In this document: piece by piece, positions 57,289 through 64,000 of the stretch
Layout of the letters: every line of letters starts with the position of its first letter
Position numbering within the stretch: position 1 is the stretch's first letter
DNA from: Streptomyces hyaluromycini
GTDB taxonomy: Bacteria > Actinomycetota > Actinomycetes > Streptomycetales > Streptomycetaceae
DNA: 64,000 nt
NCBI RefSeq assembly: GCF_002217755.1
Contig: NZ_BCFL01000019.1
Span: 186,001-250,000 of the forward strand
Reading direction: 5' to 3'
The notes under the pieces: generated by a model
What the model saw: the letters and a program-made list of their open reading frames with translations, nothing else
The model's database searches: none
Told to the model about the DNA's origin: nothing
Position numbers and translations under genes: made by a program

Positions 57289-57836
57289 AGTACCTGTCCC
57301 GGCCAGCTGCCGTCGCCCTCGACGGCGACCGTGAAGGCCTCGGTCGGGGTGAAGCCGTTGCTCTCGTAGAAGGCGACCAGCTTGCGGTCGTCGCCCGCGT
57401 AGCAGTCGACACGGAGCAGCGAGACCCCGGCCCGGCGGGTCTCCGCGGCCGCGTGGGCGAGCAGCGCGGCGCCGACGCCGGTGCCCTTGAACCGGCGGTC
57501 CGAGGCCAGCAGGTGGATGTACCGCTCGGGCTCGTCGACGGGCGCGAGGTAGGGGCCTGGCGCGTCGGTGAGGGTGAGGGTGGCGGCCGGGATCCCGTCG
57601 TACTCGGCGATGTACGGGCTGCCCTCGGCGAAGTACCGCGTGATCATCGCCACGGCCTTCGGATTCTCCGACCAGGGCGTGGTCCCCCACTGCCGGGTCC
57701 GCCCCTGGGACACCAGCCACTCCACGGCGCTGTCGAACATCCCGAGGACCACCGGTATGTCGTCGGCGCGGCCGTCCCGGATCCTGATCGTCCCGTTGCT
57801 CTCCGTGCTGTCCGTGCTCTCCATGGAGCGATTCAT
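57273..57836 (-). CDS. GNAT family N-acetyltransferase
   Basis: A 187-residue acetyltransferase. IRIRDGRADDIPVVLGMFDS opens the fold; acetyl-CoA loop RFKGTGVGAALLAHA (R-x-x-G-x-G/A form), then LLRVDCYAGDDRKLVAFYES and NGFTPTEAFTV complete it. The substrate is unknown. ATG 57836 is chosen; the N-terminal 15 residues are Ser/Thr-rich. Its 3' end is part of the terminator hairpin. Confidence 0.88.
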   Translation of the reverse strand: MNRSMESTDSTESNGTIRIRDGRADDIPVVLGMFDSAVEWLVSQGRTRQWGTTPWSENPKAVAMITRYFAEGSPYIAEYDGIPAATLTLTDAPGPYLAPVDEPERYIHLLASDRRFKGTGVGAALLAHAAAETRRAGVSLLRVDCYAGDDRKLVAFYESNGFTPTEAFTVAVEGDGSWPGQVLARRL

Positions 57837-57871
57837 GCCGTCGTGACGTCCTGCGCGCAACCGTTTTTTGG

Positions 57872-57877
57872 CAGGGT
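57872..57877 (+). promoter_or_regulatory. Leaderless -10 box (CAGGGT)
   Basis: CAGGGT ends 7 nt before ATG 57885. Confidence 0.4.
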
Positions 57878-57884
57878 TGCCCCC

Positions 57885-58457
57885 ATGAGACTCTTCGCAG
57901 CCGTGCTGCCCCCGCCGGAGGTGGCCGACGAACTAGCCGCCGAGGTCGACAGGTTGAAGCGGCTGCCGGGTGCGGAGGCGCTGCGCTGGACCGGGCGCCC
58001 AGGCTGGCACTACACGATCGCGTTCTACGGCGAGGTCGAGGACGACGTCGTACCGGCCCTGTCGGAGCGCCTCGCCCGTGCGGCCCACCGCACCCCGCCC
58101 TTCGCGCTGGCCGTCGCGGGCGGCGGGCAGTTCGGACACGGCAGGGCGCTGTGGGCGGGCGCCGACGGCGACCTGGACACCCTCCGCCTGCTGGCCGACC
58201 GCGCGGAGGCGGCGGCCCGGAAGGCGGGCCTGCCGATGGGGGAGCACCGCCGTTACAAGGCCCACCTGACGGTGGCCCGCAGCCGGGACGCGGTGCAGGT
58301 ACGGCCGTACGTCGCGCTGCTCGCGGAGTTCGCGAGCCGGAGCTGGACGGTCGGGGAGCTGGCGCTGGTGCGGAGCAACCTGCCGACGTCCGGGGTGCCG
58401 GGGGAGCAGCCGCGGTACGAGGCGGTCGCCCGCTGGGAGCTCGGAGCGGGCGGTTAG
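57885..58457 (+). CDS. thpR: RNA 2',3'-cyclic phosphodiesterase (2'-5' RNA ligase family)
   Basis: A 190-residue 2H phosphoesterase. The two catalytic HxT motifs are HYT (His42) and HLT (His127). MRLFAAVLPPPEVADEL is the typical N-terminus of ThpR. Members open 2',3'-cyclic RNA ends and show 2'-5' ligase activity in vitro. The gene ends 10 bp before a predicted 28-residue gene. Confidence 0.9.
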   Translation: MRLFAAVLPPPEVADELAAEVDRLKRLPGAEALRWTGRPGWHYTIAFYGEVEDDVVPALSERLARAAHRTPPFALAVAGGGQFGHGRALWAGADGDLDTLRLLADRAEAAARKAGLPMGEHRRYKAHLTVARSRDAVQVRPYVALLAEFASRSWTVGELALVRSNLPTSGVPGEQPRYEAVARWELGAGG

Positions 58458-58460
58458 GCT
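58455..58460 (+). promoter_or_regulatory. Leaderless -10 box (TAGGCT)
   Basis: TAGGCT ends 7 nt before GTG 58468. Its TAG is also the stop codon of thpR (58455-58457). Confidence 0.45.
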
Positions 58461-58467
58461 CGTTGCC

Positions 58468-58554
58468 GTGGACCCGAAGACCCGGAACCGGATCATGGCC
58501 GGTGCGCTTGTGTTGTTGTTCGTGGTGGTGGCAGTTGCCTCGGCCATGAGGTGA
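58468..58554 (+). CDS. 28-residue single-span membrane peptide
   Basis: GTG 58468 opens a frame encoding a basic N-terminus (MDPKTRNRIM) and a single hydrophobic span (AGALVLLFVVVAVASAM) ending in Arg, with a TGA stop. The charge pattern suggests the N-terminus stays inside. A leaderless -10 box lies at the standard distance. No family can be assigned at this length. Confidence 0.55.
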   Translation: MDPKTRNRIMAGALVLLFVVVAVASAMR

Positions 58555-58564
58555 GGGAGGGAAA

Positions 58565-58648
58565 AGGGGCGGGGGAACTGCGGCCGGCGTTCGGCTGCGG
58601 GCCGTCTGTGGCCGGTCGCGCAGTTCCCCGCGCCCCTGAAGGGGCGCC
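58565..58648. repeat. Dispersed intergenic repeat, copy R8
   Basis: GGGGCGGGGGAACTGCGGCC, GTTCGGCTGCGGGCCGTCTG, TGGCCGGTCGCGCAGTTCCC, CGCGCCCCTGAAGGGGCGCC. Same AGTTCCCCGCGCCCCT variant as R1 and R6. Between convergent genes, with a GCGCCCCTGAAGGGGCGC hairpin at the end. Confidence 0.85.
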
Positions 58649-58662
58649 GATCCTGAGGTCGA

Positions 58663-59658
58663 CTACCAGGCGAAGGCCTCCGGGGACGGCCCAGGGCCCG
58701 GGAAGATCTCGTCCAGCCCGGCCAGCAGCTCCTCGCTCAGTTCCAGCTCCACGGCCCTCAGCGCCGAGTCCAGCTGTTCGCCGGTGCGCGGGCCGACGAT
58801 CGGGCCGGTGACGCCGGGGCGGGTGAGCAGCCAGGCCAGGGCGGCCTCGCCGGGCTCCACGCCGTGCTTGTCCAGGAGGTCCTCGTAGGCCTGGATCTGG
58901 GCGCGTGAGGTCGGGTTGGCGAGGGTGTCGGCGGCCCGGCCGCTCGCCCGGCGGCCGCCCGAGATCTCCTTCTTGATGACCCCGCCCAGCAGGCCGCCCT
59001 GCAGCGGCGACCAGGGGATGACCCCGAGGCCGTATTCCTGCGCGGCCGGGATGACCTCCATCTCGGCGCGGCGCTCGGCGAGGTTGTAGAGGCACTGCTC
59101 GCTGACCAGCCCGATGGTCCCGCCGCGCCGGGCGGCGATCTCGTTGGCCTGGGCGATCTTGTAGCCGGGGAAGTTGGAGGACCCGACGTACAGGATCTTG
59201 CCCTGCGCGACGAGGGTGTCGATGGCCTGCCAGATCTCCTCGAAGGGAGTCCGCCGGTCGACGTGGTGGAACTGGTAGACGTCGATGTAGTCGGTCTGCA
59301 GCCGCTTGAGGCTGGCGTCGACCGCGCGCCGGATGTTCAGCGCGGAGAGCTTGTCGTGGTTGGGCCAGGCGTCGTCGCCGTCGGCGGCCATGTTGCCGTA
59401 CACCTTGGTGGCGAGCACGACCTTGTCGCGGTGGACGGGGCTCTTGGCGAACCAGTTGCCGATGATCTCCTCGGTCCGCCCCTTGTTCTCACCCCACCCG
59501 TACACGTTGGCGGTGTCGAAGAAGTTGATGCCGGCGTCCAGCGCCGCGTCCATGATCGCGTGGCTGTCGGCCTCGTCTGTCTGCGGGCCGAAGTTCATGG
59601 TGCCGAGGACGAGTCGGCTGACCTTGAGTCCGGTGCGTCCGAGCTGCGTGTACTTCAT
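58663..59658 (-). CDS. Aldo/keto reductase
   Basis: A 331-residue TIM-barrel oxidoreductase. The catalytic tetrad is Asp48 and Tyr53 (INFFDTANVYGWGENKG), Lys85 (VVLATKVYG) and His131 (DVYQFHHVD). NADPH-loop elements include VGSSNFPGYKIAQANE, GVIPWSPLQGGLL and TGPIVGPRTGEQLDSAL. It belongs to the voltage-gated potassium channel beta/YajO-like group. ATG 59658 (or GTG 59664). The substrate is unknown. Confidence 0.92.
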   Translation of the reverse strand: MKYTQLGRTGLKVSRLVLGTMNFGPQTDEADSHAIMDAALDAGINFFDTANVYGWGENKGRTEEIIGNWFAKSPVHRDKVVLATKVYGNMAADGDDAWPNHDKLSALNIRRAVDASLKRLQTDYIDVYQFHHVDRRTPFEEIWQAIDTLVAQGKILYVGSSNFPGYKIAQANEIAARRGGTIGLVSEQCLYNLAERRAEMEVIPAAQEYGLGVIPWSPLQGGLLGGVIKKEISGGRRASGRAADTLANPTSRAQIQAYEDLLDKHGVEPGEAALAWLLTRPGVTGPIVGPRTGEQLDSALRAVELELSEELLAGLDEIFPGPGPSPEAFAW

Positions 59659-59723
59659 GGTCACCCAGCCAACGGCGTGGAGTGCGCTCTAAGCAAGGAC
59701 TTCCGGCCGGTCGGCCGGTCGAG

Positions 59724-60311
59724 CTAGTCGGTCGGGAACTCGTCCGTCTTGAGGACGAGGCCGACCACCGTGCCGGTCAGGTCGACGTCGGTGCCGAAGT
59801 CGACTCTTGTCTCGGTCGCGTAGTCCTCGCCCTTGGGGTTGGTGAAGACGTGGCAGCGGCGCTGGTAAGGATCGGCGATCAGGTAGACGGGGACCTCGGC
59901 GACCGCGTACGCGGTCTTCTTGAGGCCGTAGTCGTTGGCCGCGGTGCCCTTGGAGATGACCTCGGCGACGAACTCGACGTCCTGGTGACGCCAGAGGCCC
60001 TTCGCCGTCTTGACGGCGCCCTCGGCCACCACCGTGACGTCCGTTGCGAACCCGTTGAGGTGGCCTGGGTAGTCGATGCGTACATCGGACTTGACCCGCT
60101 TGCGGGGGTACTTGGTCCGCAACTGCTCGTAGATGTCCGCAATGATCTCCCAGTGGGTGTCCCGCTGTGGCGCCATGAAGACGATCCCCTCGACGATCTC
60201 GACCTTGTATCCCTCGGGGGCGGGCATCTTCTCGATCCGCTCGAACAGCTCGTCGAGCGTGATCTCCTCGTCGCTCTCGGCCATCGCGATCCTGTCTTCG
60301 AGGACGGTCAT
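59724..60311 (-). CDS. Uma2 family endonuclease-like protein (DUF820)
   Basis: A 195-residue protein of the PD-(D/E)xK-like Uma2 family: YKVEIVEGIVFMAPQRDTHW, RVKSDVRIDYPGHLNGFATD, DVEFVAEVISKGTAANDYGL (E-x-IS-K motif), KKTAYAVAEVPVYLIADPYQ. Many paralogues occur in streptomycetes, usually without known function. The start is ATG 60311 with GGAGGAGCG upstream. Confidence 0.88.
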   Translation of the reverse strand: MTVLEDRIAMAESDEEITLDELFERIEKMPAPEGYKVEIVEGIVFMAPQRDTHWEIIADIYEQLRTKYPRKRVKSDVRIDYPGHLNGFATDVTVVAEGAVKTAKGLWRHQDVEFVAEVISKGTAANDYGLKKTAYAVAEVPVYLIADPYQRRCHVFTNPKGEDYATETRVDFGTDVDLTGTVVGLVLKTDEFPTD

Positions 60312-60399
60312 CCTGGCGCTCCTCCCCGGCCGTCCTCCACACGAGTGCGGCCGCGCGGTTCAACGATACGTACGGTGACCGGGCAACGGCGGAATTCGG

Positions 60400-61083
60400 T
60401 CAATCCGTTCCCGGCTCGTACTCCTGGCCGATCCCCCACCCCTGCCACATCGCCTCCGCGAACGCCTCCGCGATCCGGTGCTCGCCGTTCGCGTTCGGGT
60501 GGGTGCCGTCGTAGGTGTCCGTGTGGATGTCGTACGACTCCGGCGGCGAGGCCATGAGGATCGGGGAGCGGGGCTCGTCCAGGTCGGCCGCCGCCTTCGC
60601 CAGCAGCTCGTTGAAGAGGGCCACCTGTTCCGCGAACGGACCGTCCGAGGTGGCACGGACGTTCGGGATCACCGGCAGCAGCACCATGCGGATGCCCGCC
60701 CTGGCCTGCCGCGCGTTCGCGACGAAGGCGCGCATGTTCGCCGCCGTCTGCTCCGCGTTCGTGTAGAAGCCCAGGTCGATCAGGCCGAGGGAGACGAGGA
60801 GGACGTCGGCGCGGCAGGAGCGCACCGCCTCCCCGATCAGCGGCGCCATGTGCAGCCAGCCCTCGCCCCAGCCGGCCAGGTGGGCGCGGGGGAAGTCGGG
60901 GTCGGCGTAGGAGTACGAGACGGGTGCCTCGGCCAGCTTGTCGTACAGCGTCTCGCGCGGTCCGACCAGCGTGAACGGGCCGCCGTACGTCTCGCACAGG
61001 TGCTGCCACATGCGGTACCGCCACGTGTGCTCGCCCGTGCTGCCGATCGTCATCGAGTCCCCGACGGGCATGAACCTGAGCAT
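60400..61083 (-). CDS. SGNH/GDSL hydrolase
   Basis: A 227-residue esterase-type protein without a signal peptide from ATG 61083. Block I is MPVGDSMTIGS (Ser10), block III is LLVSLGLIDLGF (Asp in place of the usual Asn), and block V is TYDGTHPNANGEHRIAE (Asp, His). The frame is open for 87 further codons upstream through unlikely sequence. A CATCAT box ends 6 nt before the start. The substrate is unknown, possibly a carbohydrate ester. Confidence 0.85.
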   Translation of the reverse strand: MLRFMPVGDSMTIGSTGEHTWRYRMWQHLCETYGGPFTLVGPRETLYDKLAEAPVSYSYADPDFPRAHLAGWGEGWLHMAPLIGEAVRSCRADVLLVSLGLIDLGFYTNAEQTAANMRAFVANARQARAGIRMVLLPVIPNVRATSDGPFAEQVALFNELLAKAAADLDEPRSPILMASPPESYDIHTDTYDGTHPNANGEHRIAEAFAEAMWQGWGIGQEYEPGTD

Positions 61084-61164
61084 CCGCTCATGATGGACGA
61101 TCAGAGGGAGGGGTGGGGTGTGAGGACCGACACGTCCCCCGCGGCCGGACACAGCACGGGATGG

Positions 61165-61170
61165 CAGGCT
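61165..61170 (+). promoter_or_regulatory. Leaderless -10 box (CAGGCT)
   Basis: CAGGCT ends 7 nt before ATG 61178. Confidence 0.4.
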
Positions 61171-61177
61171 TGGGCCC

Positions 61178-62176
61178 ATGCGTCCACGATCGCTCTCCCT
61201 CCTCGCCGGTGTCCTGCTCACGGGTGCCCTGGCCGCCGCACCCGCCTCCGCCGCCGACGGCACCGGCGACAAGGGGTTCACGATCACGGATCCGCGGATC
61301 GCCGAGTCCAGCGGTCTCGCCGCCTCGCACCTGCACCCCGGCATCTACTGGACGCACAACGACAGCGGCGACGGGCCGTACATCTACGCCGTCGACAGCG
61401 CGACCGGGAAGACCGTCGCGAGGATCACGCTCAGCGGTGTCGGCACGCCCCGTGACGTCGAGGCCATCTCCATCGGCCCCGACAACCAGATCTACGTCGG
61501 CGACATCGGCGACAACCTCGACGGCAGCTGGCCGTACGTCTGGATCTACCGGCTGCCCGAGCCGAAGAAGCTGGTCGACCAGACCGTCCGGGCCACGCAG
61601 TACGTCGTCAAGTACTCCAACGGCGCGCGGAACGCCGAGTCGCTGATCGTCCACCCCAGGACCGGGCGGGTGTACATCATCGACAAGAAGGAGGACGGCG
61701 GGCATCTGTACGAGGGCCCGGCGACGCTGTCCTCCTCCGGTACGAACATCTTCAAGCCCGTCGTCGCCGTCGACCTCTGGGCCACCGACGCCGCCTTCTC
61801 GCCCGACGGAAAGCAGCTCGCCGTACGCGGCTACTTCGGCGGCATCTACTACGACTGGAACGGCGGCGCGATCAAGCGCGAGGGGCGGCTCGACGTGCCG
61901 CTCCAGAAGCAGGGCGAGTCGGTCAGCTACTCCGCCGACGGGACCAGGCTGATGTACGGGAGCGAGGGGGCCGACAGCCCGGTGCAGGCCGAGGACGTGC
62001 CAGGGGGGTCGGGCAAGGCGTCGCCGTCGGGCGGCGGGAGTTCGGCGGCCGCGAGCAAGGACGACAGCGGGTCCGTGGGGGGCGGGGCCAAGGTCGGTGC
62101 CGTCGTCGTCGGGGTCGCCCTGCTCGCCCTCTTCGGCCTGCGGCGGCTGCGGCGCCCGACTGCGCGCCGTCACTGA
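61178..62176 (+). CDS. Secreted, C-terminally anchored beta-propeller-like protein
   Basis: A 332-residue protein. The signal peptide is LSLLAGVLLTGALAAAPASA. The ectodomain has repeated strands (IYWTHNDSGDGPYIYAVDSA, ISIGPDNQIYVGDIGDNLDG, VHPRTGRVYIIDKKEDGGHL, AAFSPDGKQLAVRGYFGGIY) like a WD40/YncE-type propeller. A Gly/Ser linker leads to a TM anchor (VGAVVVGVALLALFGL) and basic tail RRLRRPTARRH. Function unknown. Confidence 0.82.
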   Translation: MRPRSLSLLAGVLLTGALAAAPASAADGTGDKGFTITDPRIAESSGLAASHLHPGIYWTHNDSGDGPYIYAVDSATGKTVARITLSGVGTPRDVEAISIGPDNQIYVGDIGDNLDGSWPYVWIYRLPEPKKLVDQTVRATQYVVKYSNGARNAESLIVHPRTGRVYIIDKKEDGGHLYEGPATLSSSGTNIFKPVVAVDLWATDAAFSPDGKQLAVRGYFGGIYYDWNGGAIKREGRLDVPLQKQGESVSYSADGTRLMYGSEGADSPVQAEDVPGGSGKASPSGGGSSAAASKDDSGSVGGGAKVGAVVVGVALLALFGLRRLRRPTARRH

Positions 62177-62306
62177 TCCCTCTCCGTGTGTCACCCGTCC
62201 GGGTCACCGGCGCGGCGGCGCGCCGGTCCGGGCAGGCTGGGAGACGTCCCGCGGGACGGGGGCGGCAACAGGTGATCGGGTCCCGCTTCACGGAATCGGA
62301 GCACCC

Positions 62307-62669
62307 ATGCGCCGCAACGTCCTGCGCCTGGCCGGGAACGTCTGCCTGCTCACGGCAGCCCTGGGCCTGACCGTCCCGGTGACCGCCGGCACCGCCACCG
62401 CCACCGCCACCACCGCCGAGCCCACCCGGACGGTCCGGGCCACAGCCGCCGCCCTCCCGCAGTTCAAGTCCGTCAGGCTGCCGATCAGCGGCACCTTCAC
62501 CGGCCCGAGTGAGAGCATCTCCGGCACCGGCACCGCCGACGTCACCGTCATCACCCTCCCGAACGCCGCGTACAACGGGGCGGTCCCGGCCGGGGGTTCG
62601 GCGGGCTTCGGCTTCGGGGGCGCTCCCGGGGGCGGGGGCGTGCCGACGGTGACGTGCACGGCGACGTGA
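62307..62669 (+). CDS. Secreted protein with a partial carbohydrate-binding (CBM2-like) C-terminus
   Basis: A 120-residue protein with signal peptide (RLAGNVCLLTAALGLTVPVT) and a Thr/Ala-rich region. Its last 45 residues (LPNAAYNGAVPAGGSAGFGF) closely resemble the final strands of CBM2 cellulose-binding modules, followed by a Gly-rich linker and VPTVTCTAT. The first two thirds of a CBM2, with its surface tryptophans, are missing, so binding to cellulose is doubtful. It may be a decayed or repurposed module. Confidence 0.6.
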   Translation: MRRNVLRLAGNVCLLTAALGLTVPVTAGTATATATTAEPTRTVRATAAALPQFKSVRLPISGTFTGPSESISGTGTADVTVITLPNAAYNGAVPAGGSAGFGFGGAPGGGGVPTVTCTAT

Positions 62670-62804
62670 GGCGGCGGTCGTCACCCGGGTGGCGGACCGG
62701 GATGCCCGAAATACACTGCTCTGGGCTCCGGTGCAGCAGGCTGTTCCCGCCGGTCGTCGACAGGGGCGGCCGGACACCGCACCACGACGGCTGATGGAGC
62801 TGAC

Positions 62805-63191
62805 ATGTCCAACGTGCCCGCCGACCTCCGCTACACCGAAGACCACGAATGGATCCGCACCGAGGCCGACGGCAGCCTGGCCGTCGGCATCACCTATCAC
62901 GCGCAGAAGAACCTCGGCGACATCGTCTTCTTCGAGCTGCCCGAAGTCGGCAGGAAGATCCAGGCGGGTCACGCCGTCGGCACGGTGGAGTCGGTCAAGG
63001 CGGTGTCCGAGATCTTCAGTCCGTTCGACGGCGAGGTCGTCGCGGTCAACGAGGACGTCGTGGAGAACCCCGAGGACGTCAACGCCGAGCCCTACGGCAT
63101 GTGGCTCTTCAAGATCAAGACCAAGGGCGGGGCGTCGTCCAACGGGCTGCTCGACGCCAAGGCGTACCAGAAGCTCGTCGACGGGGAGTGA
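62805..63191 (+). CDS. gcvH: Glycine cleavage system H protein
   Basis: A 128-residue lipoyl carrier. The lipoylation motif is ESVKAVSEIFSPFDG (Lys65), and YTEDHEWIRTEADG, NLGDIVFFELPEVG and YGMWLFKI are standard. It shuttles the aminomethyl group between the P, T and L proteins. It is solitary here, without gcvT, gcvP or glyA, and some usually fixed positions differ (ITYHAQKNLG for ITxYAQxxLG), so it may be a second copy. ATG 62805; a terminator follows. Confidence 0.9.
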   Translation: MSNVPADLRYTEDHEWIRTEADGSLAVGITYHAQKNLGDIVFFELPEVGRKIQAGHAVGTVESVKAVSEIFSPFDGEVVAVNEDVVENPEDVNAEPYGMWLFKIKTKGGASSNGLLDAKAYQKLVDGE

Positions 63192-63197
63192 AAGCCC

Positions 63198-63233
63198 GAG
63201 GGGCGCCCGGTGTCCCCGCACCGGGCGCCCCTC
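63198..63233. terminator. Terminator after gcvH
   Basis: A perfect 15-bp stem, GAGGGGCGCCCGGTG and CACCGGGCGCCCCTC, with a 6-nt loop, between convergent genes. Confidence 0.85.
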
Positions 63234-63247
63234 GTCGTGCCCGGCAC

Positions 63248-63730
63248 TCAGCCCCGCACCGCCCTGAGCGCGTGCAGGCGGCGTGGTTTGGGGGCGTCCA
63301 GCAGGCTGACGCCGTTGTAGGCGCGGCTTTTGACGAAGAGCACGGGAGCGGCGACGAACGTGACGAAGACCGAGACGACGCTGACCGGGAACAGGGTGGG
63401 CAGCGACTGGCCCTCGGGCAGCGTCTTGCCGCCCTCGTGGACGGCGTAGGCGAAGGCCGCGAAGAAGACGATCGTGCAGAGGGCGGCCAGGGTCCGCAGG
63501 ACGACCCGGGTCCGGAGGGTGCGGGCCTCGGTGCGGACCTCGGCCAGCAGGGACGCGTCGCAGACGGGGCAGGTGAGCTCCACGGTCTGCTTGCCGGACT
63601 GCGGCCGGCGTACCCGGAAGACGCTGTCCTTCCAGGTGATCCGGCGGGTGCGGACGAGGAAGCCCGTGACCTTGTCGCTCAGGATGTGGCGCACCGCTAC
63701 CTCGACGGTGCCCGGTATCGGTCTGTTCAT
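63248..63730 (-). CDS. Membrane protein with a CxxC segment
   Basis: A 160-residue protein. The cytoplasmic N-terminal half ends in ELTCPVCDASLLAEV, a half zinc-ribbon. Two membrane spans follow: RTLAALCTIVFFAAFAYAV and LFPVSVVSVFVTFVAAPVLF. The C-terminus is basic. No family recognised. ATG 63730; the frame continues to 63763. Confidence 0.72.
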   Translation of the reverse strand: MNRPIPGTVEVAVRHILSDKVTGFLVRTRRITWKDSVFRVRRPQSGKQTVELTCPVCDASLLAEVRTEARTLRTRVVLRTLAALCTIVFFAAFAYAVHEGGKTLPEGQSLPTLFPVSVVSVFVTFVAAPVLFVKSRAYNGVSLLDAPKPRRLHALRAVRG

Positions 63731-63869
63731 GTACGCGTGGATCTCCTTCGTCGCATGGGGCACACAGTGTCCGGTGTGCGACGAAGGAGACTCAACTGTC
63801 CACGGCAGGCTTTGCCTTGATCATGCCTTCCGGGCAAACCAGCAGCTTGTTACGGGAGTTGCCGGGCCC

Positions 63870-64000
63870 TTACAGCTTCTCGATCACGTAGTCGACGCAC
63901 TTCGTCAGCGCCTCGACGTCCGCCGGGTCGATCGCCGGGAACATCGCGATGCGCAGCTGGTTGCGGCCGAGCTTGCGGTAGGGCTCGGTGTCGACGATGC
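63870..64000 (-). CDS. serC: Phosphoserine transaminase, C-terminal end
   Basis: The last 43 codons lie in the window: IVDTEPYRKLGRNQLRIAMF and PAIDPADVEALTKCVDYVIE-KL. YRKLGRNQLRIAMFPAIDP is characteristic of actinobacterial SerC, the PLP enzyme making phosphoserine. The stop is TAA, uncommon in this genome. The gene continues beyond the right edge. Confidence 0.9.
   Translation of the reverse strand, partial: IVDTEPYRKLGRNQLRIAMFPAIDPADVEALTKCVDYVIEKL

Noticed and set aside
62670..62804. Glycine riboswitch before gcvH
   Set aside because: The 135-bp leader shows no pair of glycine-aptamer-like domains or expected conserved GG/GCCG elements.

Overview
The window is high-GC actinobacterial chromosome, almost certainly Streptomyces. 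The signs are strong G/C in third codon positions, GTG and TTG starts, XRE/DUF397 regulator pairs, DUF3027, DUF2530 and DUF4031 genes, a futalosine (menaquinone) gene pair, Tat and Sec secreted proteins, and many leaderless genes with a TAnnnT box 6-7 nt before the start codon. It looks like conserved core chromosome salted with small accessory insertions. No tRNA, rRNA, CRISPR array, complete prophage or biosynthetic cluster is visible. Layout: 0-8 kb is accessory and regulatory: an MBL hydrolase with a divergent TetR gene, an SDR, a RelE/Phd-type and a HigBA-type toxin-antitoxin pair with an HTH gene between them, an XRE/DUF397 pair, a GNAT gene with an internal deletion, and an alpha/beta hydrolase. 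8-11.6 kb is an N-acetylmuramate recycling cluster (PTS EIIBC, MurQ, RpiR regulator) with an RpiR-type operator. 11.6-21.3 kb holds small conserved proteins, a maleylpyruvate isomerase/GNAT fusion, an HD hydrolase, CutC, a FtsX-type ABC exporter with a divergent PadR gene, and two genes broken by a short palindromic element. 21.4-27 kb has a HelD/HelR-type helicase, a GT87 glycosyltransferase and an XPB helicase. 27-30 kb is a decayed integrated element (large serine recombinase, a probable recombination directionality factor remnant, a membrane protein) abutting the XPB start codon. 30-38 kb has secreted and membrane proteins, a WYL helicase-associated protein, a membrane-tethered PstS-like protein, a HAD phosphatase and a cold-shock protein. 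38-41.7 kb has mqnD-mqnB, a lipoprotein and an MFS gene. 42-47 kb has DUF3027 and a sacsin-like ATPase. 47-49 kb holds two tandem secreted paralogues. 49-57 kb has a P-type ATPase, a purine permease, a Tat-exported beta-propeller and a MarR-MFS operon. 57-64 kb has a GNAT, ThpR, an aldo/keto reductase, a Uma2 nuclease, an SGNH hydrolase, secreted proteins, a lone GcvH and the end of serC. The most unusual signal is repetitive DNA. A 21-38 bp palindromic element (TGG then GGGnnCC..., ending GGGGGAGG) occurs six times. Removing it exactly restores the reading frames of an MFS transporter (38 nt) and a DinB-type gene (35 nt); in two other genes it sits in frame (36 and 33 nt). A second, unrelated family (about 50-90 bp, with GCGGC hairpins and a CCCCGCGCCCC core) fills eight intergenic gaps, and one copy has expanded into an 82-bp tandem array. 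A third array has a 46-bp period. These three repeat types account for most of the otherwise empty DNA.
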